DNA from: Azolla pinnata
Lineage: Eukaryota; Streptophyta; Polypodiopsida; Salviniales; Salviniaceae
DNA: 64,000 bases
NCBI GenBank assembly: GCA_037176905.1
Contig: JBBBWG010032086.1
Coordinates: 1-64,000 of the forward strand
Direction: 5' to 3'
This document shows positions 1 to 10,869 of this stretch, one piece after another. The notes under the pieces are model-generated. The model saw nothing but the letters and a program-made list of their open reading frames with translations. It was not told the DNA's origin and made no database searches. Every line of letters starts with the position of its first letter. The stretch's first letter is position 1. Both the position numbers and the translations under genes were made by a program.

Positions 1-571
1 GTGGTCAACATCCTCGTTGGACCTTCTTAGAGCTTCCTCCTTCTCCTGTTAATCCTCGTGCAGAAGAACGTCTATCTCGCATTCGTCAGATTCAACAAGA
101 GGTGTCTACTCATCTACAGATGGCTGTCGAAAAGCTGCGAATCGTCATCGACTTCCACATAACTTCCGCATTGGCGATCAAGTATGGCTCCTTAGACGCC
201 ATGTGAAGACAACTCGCCCTTGTGATAAATTGGATTATCAACGTTTGGGCCCTTTTGTGATATCTGCTCAGATTAATGATGTGGCTTATCAACTTGATCT
301 TCCTCCGCATCTACGCCTGCATCCAGTATTCCATTGCTCTCTTTTAGAGCCATGTATTACCAGTACTATTCCCAATCGTGTTCGACCACCTCCATCACCG
401 GTACAGCTTCTTGATGGCTCTGAGTATGAAGTTGAACTTGAAAAACTCCTAACCAATTACTTAATGCTCAACCTCTTGTCCATGCGTTCCATCAGCAGTA
501 CCCAAATAAGCCTGGTCCAGGACAGCAACCTATTTTGACTCGCTCTGCTTGTCGTCCTCGGAAGGGGATGG
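1..571 (+). mobile_element. Ty3/gypsy (chromovirus-like) remnant, 3' end of pol
   Basis: The visible protein similarity is to the C-terminal end of a Ty3/gypsy integrase: a KLDYQRLGPF block, then a DLPPHLRLHPVFHCSLLEP block that marks this family, then the start of a chromodomain-like stretch (EYEVE). A purine-rich tract just before the LTR (561-571) fits a polypurine tract. The element enters from outside the window and its reading frame looks broken, with at least one interruption in this part. It is an old copy and not a host gene. The family call is firm. The chromovirus subgroup is inferred from the short chromodomain-like piece. Confidence 0.8.
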
Positions 572-1038
572 TGTCATGACAACATGATATACTACCAAGG
601 ATCGAACCCATGACCTCATCCAGTAGACAAAGAAACCTTATAGAATAGAACATGTCATGTATATAAATAATGTTCTTGAACAAGTAGTATTGTACGTGTG
701 CATGAAATTTAGGTGAATGTTCGTCACGTGGCGTGTGGCCATGTGGCGTGCCATGTAGATGAATGCTGGCCATGTGGCAGCTACATGCATGCCACTAGAA
801 GCTACATGCAGGTCATTGGCAGACCTATAAAATGAGCCTCTTCACTCTTCATGAACCATCCTGGTTTAACACTTTCGCAACGCACCCATTAGCCTTCTCT
901 GTACTCCAGCTGATCTTAATATAGTTCGAACCATTATCTGCGTATTATTCGCGCTCCTTCCTTATTCCACTAACTTCTCTTATTATCCTATTCGCTTGAC
1001 CCATATAGTGTTTTTACGTTATTCGCTTGTCACTGACA
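572..1038 (+). mobile_element. 3' LTR of the Ty3/gypsy remnant
   Basis: The LTR follows the polypurine tract directly. It begins TGTCATGAC and ends CACTGACA, so it has the usual TG...CA ends with a short inverted match. A TATA-like tataaaa lies near 826 with a plausible LTR promoter layout. The length is about 467 bp. The 5' LTR is outside the window, so age from LTR divergence cannot be judged. A B-box-like sequence lies on the minus strand near 595-625. The right boundary is less certain than the left. Confidence 0.6.
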
Positions 1039-1079
1039 ATTACAAGCTAGGAGACAAATATCTGTAATATATATTGAAG

Positions 1080-2263
1080 CTAGTCGGTCTCCTTGACGTA
1101 ACCTCCGGATTTTGTTTATTATGGTTCGTACGTTATCTATATCACTGAAACAGGTTTGAATTCTATGGTATATGTGTCAAAGTTCTATAATAGAGGGGAT
1201 TTTTCCTCTAACAAGAGTGCGAATCATGCTAGTACAGTTCCTGCTAAAAATGTTCTTGTTAGATATCGATTCGGACACATTAATTAGAACGTGCACCTGG
1301 TCTAAAAACCCATGAAATTATGATCATATACCATTAAATTTAGTTGGCAAACCTATCTTTGGTTCCTTTAACAAGATTTCAAGCTATAATAGATATGACA
1401 TTATTATTTTAAATATCTCTCATAACTTAAAACTCTTATTTTAAATTTACAAACTTTTCAAGAGAGCTGGCCTTTTTATCTTTTTATCCCAATTTTAAAC
1501 ATTAAATTTATTTGTGATATGAGAAAATTATGAGTATTTTCTTTTGATTGTGTTTTGGAGGCCTCAAGTTTTTTTTCTTTTGTCTCTAATGCTTTTATTT
1601 CGGGCTATTTTCTCACACGTTCTATTAAGAAATACTCTATTTTCTTAGCCTCTTGGTCATGCCCCATTGCCATATGTACATGAAGGCTCCAACCTTCACA
1701 AATCTATGTCATGTGCCATTGTTGCTGATCCAATAACACTTTTGCACTTGTCTGGTTCAAGAAATGGACCTGAGTTCAAGGTTCATGTGGGAAGGCGAAA
1801 CAAGTGGGAGACAAGCTTGATTTAGAACAAGGTTAAACTTTATTCGAATCGGAAGTTGGGAAAGGGATTCAAATAGCGATCCGCTGCTAACCCACTTGCT
1901 ATCTTTGTAAATCCTAAAGTTTGATGGTATGGAGATCCAAGTAATGACGGATCATCTGAGCTGGGCACAATTTACACTGTGTATACAGTCAATGATTGGG
2001 ATCGGTCGAGCAGTGTCAAAAGCATTCCACTGCAGCATTCATGGACAAGAGCGGGGTCCAACGGCATAGATGAAGAGAATATGCTATCTCCGATCCGAAG
2101 GACTTGCAAGTGTTGATCAAGCAGAGTGTGAGAGCCTTCTGCATCATGATTAATGTGTGTAGGTTCCACATCCGCATGCATATAGGAGTGTGCTTGGCCC
2201 CTTGTCCCAGAGAGAGTGTGACTAATTGGCCACAATCTCTCCTGTCGAGTAAAGAGTTTCCTC
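1080..2263 (+). repeat. 5' flank of TIR array unit A
   Basis: This block recurs upstream of other units of the array. 1090-1260 matches 5740-5930, 1610-1760 matches 14195-14330, and 1770-1945 matches 10870-11055 and 14400-14570. 1931-2263 matches 6058-6416 and 11040-11355. The duplicated unit therefore carries its own promoter region as well as the gene. It holds no coding region that I can support. It probably contains the promoter of the gene starting at 2264, but no single core element is clear. Confidence 0.7.
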
Positions 2264-4142
2264 ATGGATGACGACGAGTGCCTCATATTCCTCAGCCATT
2301 CTGGGCGCCAAAAGCACGTTGCCGAGGATCTGTTCATGCAGCTCAAGAGGATTCTGTGCGATCGCCCGCAGGGAGCGATCTTCTTCGATCGATCGACAAG
2401 CTCTATCCCGATGGGCTCGCGGTTCGACGAGCACATCTGGCGAGCCATCGACGAGTGCAAGGTCGGAGTCCTGCTGCTGTCAGCCGAGTTCTTGGGGTCC
2501 AAGTGGCCGATGCTCGAGCTCGAGCGCCTGGTGGAGAGGAGCCGGAGCGAGTCGGATCCGATCAGACTCTACCCGATCTTCTACGACATCAAGGACACTG
2601 TGAGCATGAGGAGCGAGGAGGTGGTGCTCCACAACTGGAAGCAGAAGTGGAGCGAGTTCGGGGACGAGATCGACGTCGAGAAGTGGGCGCGATACCTCGT
2701 CGAATTGCGCTTCACGCGGGGTGAGATGCTCGCCTCCAACAACACGGTTGCCGAGGAGGTCTACAACATCGCCGTCAAGATCACAGACCAGCTCCCCGAG
2801 GAGCTCCGCCCGTCGCAACCTCTCCCTCCTCTGCCATCCCAGGTAAATACAGAAACCCCTGTTTGCAAATCCAATCTCAACTCGCAACCATTGATATATG
2901 GAATGACAAGGTCAACCTTCTAAGGTGTTGTAATACTTATTAAAAACTAGTAGATAGGAGTAAATCAGCCTTCTAGAGAAGGTGCTTTAAGCATTTCCTG
3001 AAGTAAATCTTGAGTGTTTTTAGCAGTTAAATGACATAAATCCGACTCCTCTGGGAGCAGAAACAAAAAAATCTTTTACTTTGTGTGCAATAGAAGCAGG
3101 TTGCCTACAATCGACTAAAAACTATTAATGTAATGACAAGGTAAACCTTAAAGGTGCTGGAATACTACTTAAAACCAGTCGATAATAGTATATTGAGGTA
3201 AACCAACCGTCATCCCCTCGCCTCCCACAATATCCACCACTTAGAATTGATAAAATTGTAACAAAAAGAAAGAAAAATCAGGTAAAATCAACCTTATAGA
3301 CATGTATGAAAACCCAGGTGCGTTAACATTTAATGATATAAATCGAAGCGTTGTTGCGACATTGGAAATGACATAAATCTAACTCTTCTGGGGGGGGGAG
3401 AAAAGAAAAACAGCATGTGTGTCGAGAGCAGGCGAGCTACAACCGGCGTCCGATGCCAGAGCTGAAGAGGGAGCCGGCTCCCTACCAGTACACGACGACC
3501 GACTCGTTGCTGCGGGCGGAGAGGCACTGTTCCTTCTACATGCATCCGTGGGGATACAGGGCGTGGTCGAAGCCGCAGGTGCCGAGGCCAGCGCTGCTGG
3601 GGCAGAAGCCAGATCAGGGCAACTCGGCGATGGTGAACACGCTGGTGTTTGCAGACGGCGAGGAGGCCGAGAGGATGACGCGCCCGATCGGGGCCGGGAG
3701 CGAGTGGTGGGAGCTCATCTGGTCGGACCACGGGAGCCGCGTGGGGTTCAGCGATCACAGCTGCTGGCGCGTGAGGCCTCACCAGATCCCCCCGGGCTTC
3801 GTCTGCCTGTCTCCCTGCTTCTTCAGGATCGACTCGCTGCAGAAGAGGATGAGCAACTCCTGGATCCCCATGAACTTCCTGGGCCTCAACGAAGGCCATG
3901 TTCCTCCGTCCATCGACGAGGTCGAAGGCATGGTCGCGGTCAGGCAACACCTTGTCGCTTATGTCCCTGCGGTAGAGCTCAGGAACCTCTGGGACGATAG
4001 GGGCTCTCAGGCGAATCAACAGCTGGCCATCTATACTGGGCCAGACTTCGCCGGATGCTTCGGTTTTCCGAACTATGATCCACCCCCGTCCGGCGACTAC
4101 CCCATCCTTGACCAGTCCAAGTTTCGCCGATTCCACGCTTAA
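2264..4142 (+). CDS. TIR-domain protein with Vps62-like C-terminal repeats (unit A, intact)
   Basis: Two exons: 2264-2842 and about 3432-4142, joined in phase across a 589-bp intron (donor CAG|GTAAAT, acceptor GAGCAG|GC), giving about 429 aa. Residues 5-150 form a TIR domain. FLSHSG lies at the first strand, and W81 with E85 (SKWPMLEL) aligns with the catalytic glutamate of plant TIR NADases. There is no NB-ARC or LRR. Exon 2 encodes two related blocks, WELIWSDHGS...CWRVRPHQIPPGF and LRNLWDDRGS...AIYTGP, that resemble repeats of the Vps62/DUF946 family; that match is from memory and tentative. The acceptor is chosen because GAGCAG is conserved in all copies. A likely role is immune signalling through NAD+ cleavage, with the C-terminal domain as sensor or membrane tether; this is inference. 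GC-rich exons sit in AT-rich surroundings. Confidence 0.75.
2904..3216 (+). repeat. AAGGTAAACCTT-type intron repeats, cluster in unit A
   Basis: Two copies (about 2904-3010 and 3131-3216) of a roughly 110-bp module. It opens with TGACAAGGTAAACCTTCTAA or a close variant, continues with a variable middle containing 'actagtagata', and closes with a 'taaaccaacctt...aaggtgctttaacattta' half. The first segment contains AAGGTNNACCTT, a short palindrome. A degenerate third piece lies near 3275-3345. The same module fills the introns of the other units. Confidence 0.75.
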
Positions 4143-4680
4143 TACTAGGATCTTGTTCCACAATATAGACTCCGGCTTTGACCCTTCCCCAGTTGAAAAT
4201 ATATATTGCCAGATATGTCGAGCTCTGATTGGGCTCGGCAATCTTACTCCTTCCATTGTACATTTGAATGTCGTATTGCGCTGCAAATCCCCCTGCATAT
4301 ACATGTTTGCCTCACAAGTCCTGTGTGTCCATTCAATTATCGTCGACACCATTCTTCTCTTTTTTTCGATATTTCATATGCTTGAGTTACAGCGTATTTT
4401 GTCTCCACACTGGTCCACTCTCAAAGTCTCCGATTCTTCTTATAGTGGTCGATCAAAGCATATCTTTGGGAGGCCGATTTGAGGAATCGGTAGCATGCAA
4501 GAACCTTTACCGACCACCACATGTGCTTCTTACATCCTTCTCCACAGTTTGACACACACAACCCATTTTCAGTCGATTGGAGCCTTTTTGTTTGTCGTTT
4601 TACAGAAAACCTGGCCTTGAGAATGTTTCTTTTGCAGGTAAATTTATAAACTTAGCTAAGAGATGGCGTCAGATTTTAAC
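4143..4680 (+). repeat. 3' flank of TIR array unit A
   Basis: The sequence after the stop codon matches 8766-9120 plus 10311-10480 (unit B, split by inserted DNA) and 15046-15260 (remnant unit D). It probably contains the 3' UTR. It holds no gene of its own. Confidence 0.7.
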
Positions 4681-4884
4681 AATGAGCTTCTATTCGATTT
4701 GATTTTTTATACTATATGCTTTCTAAAGATCGGAACTTTAAAGGTGATATTACTTATAACTTCTGTCAATAATTTGGGTTCCTCGTGAAACATCAAAAGC
4801 ATAGGTCCATCAATGTTATTTTATCCCAAGGGATATTACAAGTTAAGATACGTAACATACACTAGAACTGGTCAATCTCCTTGA

Positions 4885-5738
4885 CTCTTAGGTTCTTTAT
4901 AATTTTCTTCTAATTATTGATATGATAACAAGGTAAACTTTCTAAGGTGTTGTTACAATACTGCATAAAACCAGTAGATAGTATTTTATCTTTATATTAA
5001 CATAAACCAACCTTCTTCATAAGGTGATCAAACATGTAATGGCAGAAATATGACTCTTTTGTAAACTTTCTAAGGTGTTGTAATATTTCTTAAAAACTAG
5101 TAAAATAGTTGTAGATCAAAGAAAACCAACCTTCAAGATAAGGTGCTGTAGCAATTTGACGATATAAATCCAAGTGTTTTAGCAATTTAATGACAAATCC
5201 CACTCTTTTGGGGACAAAAAAAACATCTTGTACTCGAGTATTAGAAGCAAACCATCTTAAAAATCAAGCTTACAACCATTAATATCATGGCAAGGTAAAC
5301 CTTCAAAGGTACTGGAATACTACTTAAAGCCAGTCGATAGCAGTATATCGAGGTAAACCAACCTTCATCTGCCCTTCCAAAACAATATCCAGCACTTCGT
5401 ATTGATAAAATTGCAGAACAAATACAGCCTAAAATCAGCCTTACAAACTCCTATAAAAACCAATGTTCTCGACAAGATGCTTTAACGTTCGATTGCAAGA
5501 ATCTGAGCGAGTGCGCTATTACCATTGAAGGACATTTAACCAAACTCTTCTGGGAGACAACGAAAAACAACACGTTGTGTCAAGAGCAGGCCGACTACAA
5601 TCAGCGTTCGATGCCGGAGATAAAGAGGGAGCTGGCTCCATGCCACTATACGACGAGGGACTCGTTGATCCTCGCGGAGAGGCACTGTTCCTTCTACATG
5701 CACTTTGTTGCTACAGAGGATGAGCACTTCGTTGATAT
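4885..5738 (+). pseudogene. TIR array remnant: intron and shortened exon 2, exon 1 missing
   Basis: 4885-5575 aligns with the second half of the unit B intron (7370-8037) and holds three copies of the intron repeat (4921-5042, 5060-5162, 5284-5376). It is followed at 5588-5700 by an exon 2 start encoding ADYNQRSMPEIKRELAP and onward to FYMH. From there it jumps to a sequence matching 8459-8489 (VATEDEHFVD), so the middle of exon 2 is deleted. After about 5738 the sequence joins the 5' flank of unit B. No TIR exon precedes it. This is a dead third copy between units A and B. Confidence 0.75.
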
Positions 5739-6416
5739 CCTTGACGTAATCTTCGGATTTTGTTTATTGTGGTTCATATTCTATCTATATCACTAAAACC
5801 GACTTGAGATTTTATAATAAATATGTCAAAATTCTCTAATATATAGGATTTCTTCTCTAAAAAGGGTGTGCATCACACTAGTACAGTTCCTGTTAAGAAT
5901 GTTCCTGTTAGATATCGTGTTGGAATAAGGCGCACCTGGTTCAAGAATCTCTAAAACTTTGATAGTGTACAATTAAATTTCATTGGCAAACTTATCTTTA
6001 GCTCTTTTATCAAGATTCAAAACTATAACAAATATGACATCATTATTTTGATGGATGGAGATCCAAGTCAGAACAAACCATTCGAGGTGGACGTGTTTGC
6101 GCGGTGTATACATGGTCTACGATTGGGACCGATCACCAGTGTCGAAAGCACTCCATCACAACATTCATTGAGAGAGTGGGGTCCGAAGGCATAAATGAAG
6201 AGAATATGTGATCCACGATCCGAAGGACTTGCGCGGCTCTTTCAAACAGAGAGTGTGAGAGAGGCTATTGGATCGTCGTCAATGTCTGGGGGTTCTATAT
6301 CCGGGTACATATAGGACAATTGGCCTAAGCAGACGTTAATATATCTTTCCTTCTGTCCTCGCTCCAAACCGTGTCTGATTGCCCACTACCTCTCCTCTCG
6401 AGTTCAGTTTTTCCTT
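5739..6416 (+). repeat. 5' flank of TIR array unit B
   Basis: Matches 1090-1400 and 1931-2263, with a middle part missing relative to unit A. It probably contains the promoter for the start codon at 6417; TTAATATATC near 6330 is a TATA-like candidate. No gene is seen. Confidence 0.6.
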
Positions 6417-7034
6417 ATGGACGACAAGTGCCTCTTATTCCTCAGCCATTCTGGGCGCCAGAAGCACATTGCCGAGGATCTGTTCATGAAGCTCAAGAGG
6501 ATTCTGCGCGATCGCTTACGGGGAGCCATCTTCTTCGACCGCTCGACGAGCTCCATCCCGATGGGCTCGCCGATCTACGAGCGAATCCAGGGCGCCCTCG
6601 AGGTATGCAAGGTCGGAGTCTTGCTACTATCGGCCGAGTTCTTGGGGTCCAAGTGGCCGATGCTCGAGCTCGAGCGTCTGGTGGAGAGGAGCAAGAGCGA
6701 GTCCGATCCAATCAGACTCTACCCGATATTCTACGACATCAAGGACACTGTGAGCCTAAGGAGCCAGGAGGTGGTCCTCGACAGCTGGAGGCAAACGTGG
6801 ATCGGGCTCGGGGAGGAGATCGATGTCGAGAAATGGGCACGATACATCGTGGAATTGCGCACCATGAGGGGCGAGATGCTCGCTTCCAACCAGACACTTG
6901 CCGCAGAGATCTACAGCATCGCCGTCAAGATCACGAACCAGCTCCTCGAGCCGCTCCGCCCGCCACACCCTCTCCCTCTGCCACCAACCCAGGTAATATG
7001 CTCTACCAACTGTTAACATGCAATTGTTGATATA

Positions 7035-7147
7035 TAATGACAAGGTAAACCTTCTAAGGTGCTGTAATACTGCTCAAAAACTATCAAATAATGGTATTTT
7101 ACAATAAACCAACTTTCTTTCATAAGGTGCTTTAACATTTAAGACAT
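7035..7147 (+). repeat. AAGGTAAACCTT-type intron repeat, unit B
   Basis: One well preserved copy of the roughly 110-bp intron module, 43 bp after the exon 1 donor. The position matches the first copies in units A (2904) and C (11528). Confidence 0.7.
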
Positions 7148-7404
7148 AAAATCTAATTGTTTTACCATTTAATGACATAAACATAACATAAATATGTTCT
7201 ATCAAAATGGTTATTTTTCCACTTACTATCTATCACATGCGCCATTAAAATCATGTCTTTTTCTTGTGTACACTTTTGGATATATTTTTCTTTGTAGAAG
7301 TGAATATGATGTTTTGGGCATGGTTTTATATTAATATAAGGTTTATTCCTTCTGGGGGAGAAAAAAGACTCTTAAGGTTTTTTATAATTGGCTTTTAATT
7401 ATTA

Positions 7405-7835
7405 ATATGATAACAAGGTAAGTCTTCTAAGGTGTTACAATACAACATAAAACCAATAGATAGTAATATATCTTTATATCAAGATAAACCAACCTTCTCT
7501 ATAAGGTCATTAAACATTTAATGGCATAAATATGACTTTTAAGGACAAGGTAAACTTTCTAAGGTGTTGTAATATTTCTTAAAAAGTAGTCAAAGTAAAC
7601 CAACTTTCAATATAAGGTGCTTTAACAATTTGACGATACGAATCCAAGTGTATCATGGCAACCAACTTACAACTATTAATATCATCGCAACCTAAACCTT
7701 CAAAGGTACTGGAATACTGCAATTTGACGATACGAATCCAAGTGTACCCTAAACCTTCAAAGGTACTGGAATAATACTTAAAACTAGTCGATAGCAATAT
7801 ATCGAGGTAAACCAACCTTCATCTGCCCTTCCCAA
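7405..7835 (+). repeat. AAGGTAAACCTT-type intron repeat cluster, unit B
   Basis: Three to four copies in a row (7405-7525, 7541-7637, 7678-7835, the last internally duplicated). They align in order with the three copies at 4921-5376, which shows that the remnant at 4885-5738 was once a full unit. Confidence 0.7.
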
Positions 7836-8765
7836 CAATATCCAGCACTTAGTATTGATAAAATTGCAGAACAAATACGGCATAAAATCAGGCTTACAAA
7901 CTCCTATAAAAAACCAATGTTCTTGATAAGATGCTTTAACGTTCGATGGCAAGAATCCGAGCGAGTGCTTTAGCATTGAATGACGTAAATCAAACTCTTC
8001 TGGGAGACAACGAAAAACATGTTGTGTCGGGAGCAGGCCAACTACAATCAGCGTTCGATGCCGGAGATAAAGAGGGAGCTGGCTCCATGCCAGTATACGA
8101 CGAGGGACTCGTTGATCCTCGTGGAGAGGCACTGTTCCTTCTACATGCACCCATGGCCTAACCATACGTGGTTAGGGGGATTGAACCCACACTTGTCGAG
8201 GCCATTCTTGCTGGGCTAGATGCCAAATAAGGGCCCCAGCAACAACTTGACGAGTGTGAACACGCTTCTGTTCTCGGAGGCCGACGAGCCTCAGGCGATG
8301 ACTCGGCCGATCGGGGCCGGGATCGAGTGGTGGGAGCTCATCTGGTCAGACCACGAGAGCCGTGTGGGGTTCAGCGATCACAGCTGCTGGCACGTGAGGC
8401 CGCACAAGGTCCCAGCTGGCTTCGTCTGCCTGTCTCCGTGCTTCTTCAGGATCGACTCGTTGCTGCAGAGGATGAGCACTTCGTTGATTCCCCGAAACTT
8501 CCTGGGCCTCAACGAAGGCCATGTTCCTCCGTCCATGGATGAGGTCGATGGCATGGTCGCGATCAAGGAGGACTTTGTGACCAATGTCCCTGCTGAAGAG
8601 CTCAGGAACCTCTGGGATGATAGGGGATCTCGTGCAAATCAGAAGCTCGCCATCTACACAGGGCCAGACTTCGCCGGATGCTTCGGTTTTCCTACCTGGG
8701 ATCCACCCCCACCCGGCGACTACCCCATCCTTGACCAATCCAAGTTCCGCCAATTCCAGGCTTAA

Positions 8766-8849
8766 TACTAGGATCATTCTTCTGGAATATACCCCCAGAC
8801 TCAAGCTCCAAGCCTTCCCCAGTTGAAAATGAAAGATTACCATATATAC

Positions 8850-8881
<32 letters not shown>

Positions 8882-9122
8882 CGAGCTCAGCTTGCGCTAA
8901 AAAGTCGTACTCCTCCCCACTGTACACTTGTATTGTGTCATAAACCCGCCTACATATAAATATATGTCTCGCAAATCCTGTATCCATTTGATTATTGTTG
9001 AACATGATTTTTTTTCAATAATTCATATGCTTGGTGGATTGTGTCCACACTGATCAGATTCTGAAAGTCTCCGATTATTTATAGTGGTGGATCAAAGCGC
9101 ATAGCTGACTTGAGGAATTAGA
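8766..9122 (+). repeat. 3' flank of TIR array unit B, first part
   Basis: Matches 4143-4490. It contains a TA-rich stretch (about 8841-8880) and stops matching near 9122, where inserted DNA begins. The match resumes at 10311. Confidence 0.65.
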
Positions 9123-9359
9123 AGAGTTTCAAAAAATAGTTTTATATAAAAAAATTGGTGTAGCAGTAAGATAAAAGTATTTTATGCTATGAACTCAGGA
9201 TTGAATCTCACACATTGTTTTTTAAATGCTCTTTTAAATGCTATATTTTATTGGATTTGAATTTTCAAATTGTTTTTATTTTATATATGCTATTATAAAA
9301 ACAAATGGTTCATTTTATATTTTAATACTTTTTTTTCATCCTCAAAAAATACTTTTATA
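9123..9359 (+). repeat. AT-rich insert with possible tRNA-derived SINE fragment
   Basis: The stretch between the broken 3' flank and the LINE. Around 9153-9205 it reads GTAGCAGTAAGA and later GGATTGAATCTC, which resemble the A and B boxes of a tRNA-derived SINE at normal spacing. The rest is AT-rich without coding signal. The SINE reading is weak. Confidence 0.3.
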
Positions 9360-10305
9360 CTTCTTTTTTTTTTCTAAAATGAAGCTACTTTCCCAGTAGT
9401 TAGGAAAGATTATTACATAGCGTCTACAAGGAGACTAATACACACATCGGGGAGACTTCCTCCGATCAAGTAAAAAAGATGAGCCTACTTACATTACCTT
9501 GCCGCCTAACTTAATGTAAGAAGCCCTTCAATGTTGTCTAGTACGAGACGGCTCTTGGGGCCTACACCGAAAAGAGAAGGCAGCTGAGTAGGAAACAACA
9601 ATCGTGGGGGCTGGTAGTTCCACCTCGGGCCACTCCCGCCTTTGATCACCATAGGTGTGTTCCGCCATTTCTGCCAAAAGCGCAGACGAGCAGTAACCAC
9701 GTCGTTGGAGTGACTGCAAACCTCCTCCAATTGCCCTCAGAGGCAGCTGATAAGCGCGAACCATATGTCCATGATCACTTCCTGCGGGGGCCGTACCGTA
9801 CCTTGGAAAACCTTGAGGCAATGCGCTTTCCATACATACCACAAGGTGAAGCCTACGATAAATATCCAGATTTCCGAAAACCTAGGGGATGCGGGCTGCA
9901 AACCTCTTTTAAAACGGATCTTGACGATATTGCCTCTCGTGCATACGTAGCACCAACTATCCGCATTGAGGACGTCCGTCCACCCTTCGTCCGAGTGATC
10001 AATCCATGCCGCAGCGCTCCACGAGGCTGTTCCTTCAACTTCGCATGCCGCAAGGAGGCGAGTTACTCTATCCCATATCTTTTGAGCTTGAGGGCAGTCC
10101 CATAGACAATGTCTCAGAGTCTCAATAGGTAGAGAGCACAGTGGGCAGCCTGACGGGCCACCACGTTTATCTAGCCATTCGCCAACGGGCACCACATTAT
10201 GAGCGATCTGCCACCAAAAGAGTTTGATCTTTTCAGGCATGTGGAGACGCCATAGACCCTTCCAAAAGGTAATGAATGCACAAATGTATTCTTGACTCAA
10301 ATCTA
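9360..10305 (-). mobile_element. 5'-truncated LINE, 3' part with zf-RVT domain
   Basis: Read on the minus strand, 10300-9737 encodes a zf-RVT domain of the kind found after the reverse transcriptase of plant L1-type LINEs and derived pseudogenes. It shows FWKGLW, then MPEKIKLFWWQIAHNVVP, then CPLC...ETLRHCLWDCP. Further on is the usual LWYVWKAHCLKVF tail. The frame shifts near 9840, after which the tail continues in another frame, so the copy is dead. A T-rich run at 9361-9374 is the poly(A) end seen from the plus strand. The reverse transcriptase core is absent, which is ordinary 5' truncation. It interrupts the 3' flank of unit B. Confidence 0.8.
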
Positions 10306-10310
10306 TGATG

Positions 10311-10480
10311 TTGAACCTTTGGCAACCACCACATGTGCTTCCACATCCTTCTCAAGAGTCGACACACACAACCCATTTTCAGTTGATTAGAACCTTTTCA
10401 TCCGTTGTTTTATGCAAAACCTGTCTTTGAGAATGTTTCTGTGTGCACATATTTATATAGTCATCTAAGATATGGTGTTA
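10311..10480 (+). repeat. 3' flank of TIR array unit B, second part
   Basis: Matches 4504-4680 and continues the flank that stops at about 9122. The roughly 1.19 kb between (9123-10310) is therefore inserted DNA, and unit A shows the uninterrupted state. Confidence 0.7.
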
Positions 10481-10869
10481 GATCATAACTACTTTATAAG
10501 GGTTTCACCTCTTCTTACTTCTCTCCTTTGCACTTATCTCAATCCACATTTTTTCTACTGTTGTCCTCTGTTCCTCCTCCTTTGCACTTATCTCCATCCT
10601 TTGCATCCTTATTTATCTTTTTTTCTTCCCTAAAAAATAGATTCTTCATTAGTGAAAATAATTACAACCATGAGCAAATGTGTTCCCAAGACCATTAATA
10701 AGGTTTGACAAATATATACTCTCTGTCCTTACATAAGTAGTCACAACAATTCTCTTATCAAGCGCATAGATTGGATGTAATCCAATTTAGAATGTCAAGT
10801 TTAATGTGATGTTGTTTTCCTCCTTTTGTCCTCCTATACCAATTGTCTAGCTAGGAAAATCCATTTTGA
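10481..10869. other. Stretch without a recognised gene
   Basis: AT-rich DNA between the end of unit B and the next 5' flank copy. There is a short pyrimidine-rich repeat around 10500-10625 ('ctcctttgcacttatctc' twice). Nothing coding is seen. Confidence 0.6.

Larger units (their letters stand above)
6417..8765 (+). pseudogene. TIR/Vps62-like gene, unit B, with in-frame stop
   Basis: Same structure as unit A: exon 1 6417-6992 (TIR, 192 codons) and exon 2 about 8037-8765, intron 1044 bp. The TIR domain keeps FLSHSG and the W80/E84 pair (SKWPMLEL). Exon 2 carries a TAG at 8217-8219 where unit A has CAG (Gln), a single C-to-T change. Beyond it the frame stays open to the stop at 8763-8765 with well conserved WELIWSDHES and LRNLWDDRGS blocks, so loss of function is recent or the shorter product is still used. 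Such a product would keep the TIR domain and about 60 residues of exon 2, which would make it a near TIR-only protein. Which of these applies is not decidable from sequence. Confidence 0.7.
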
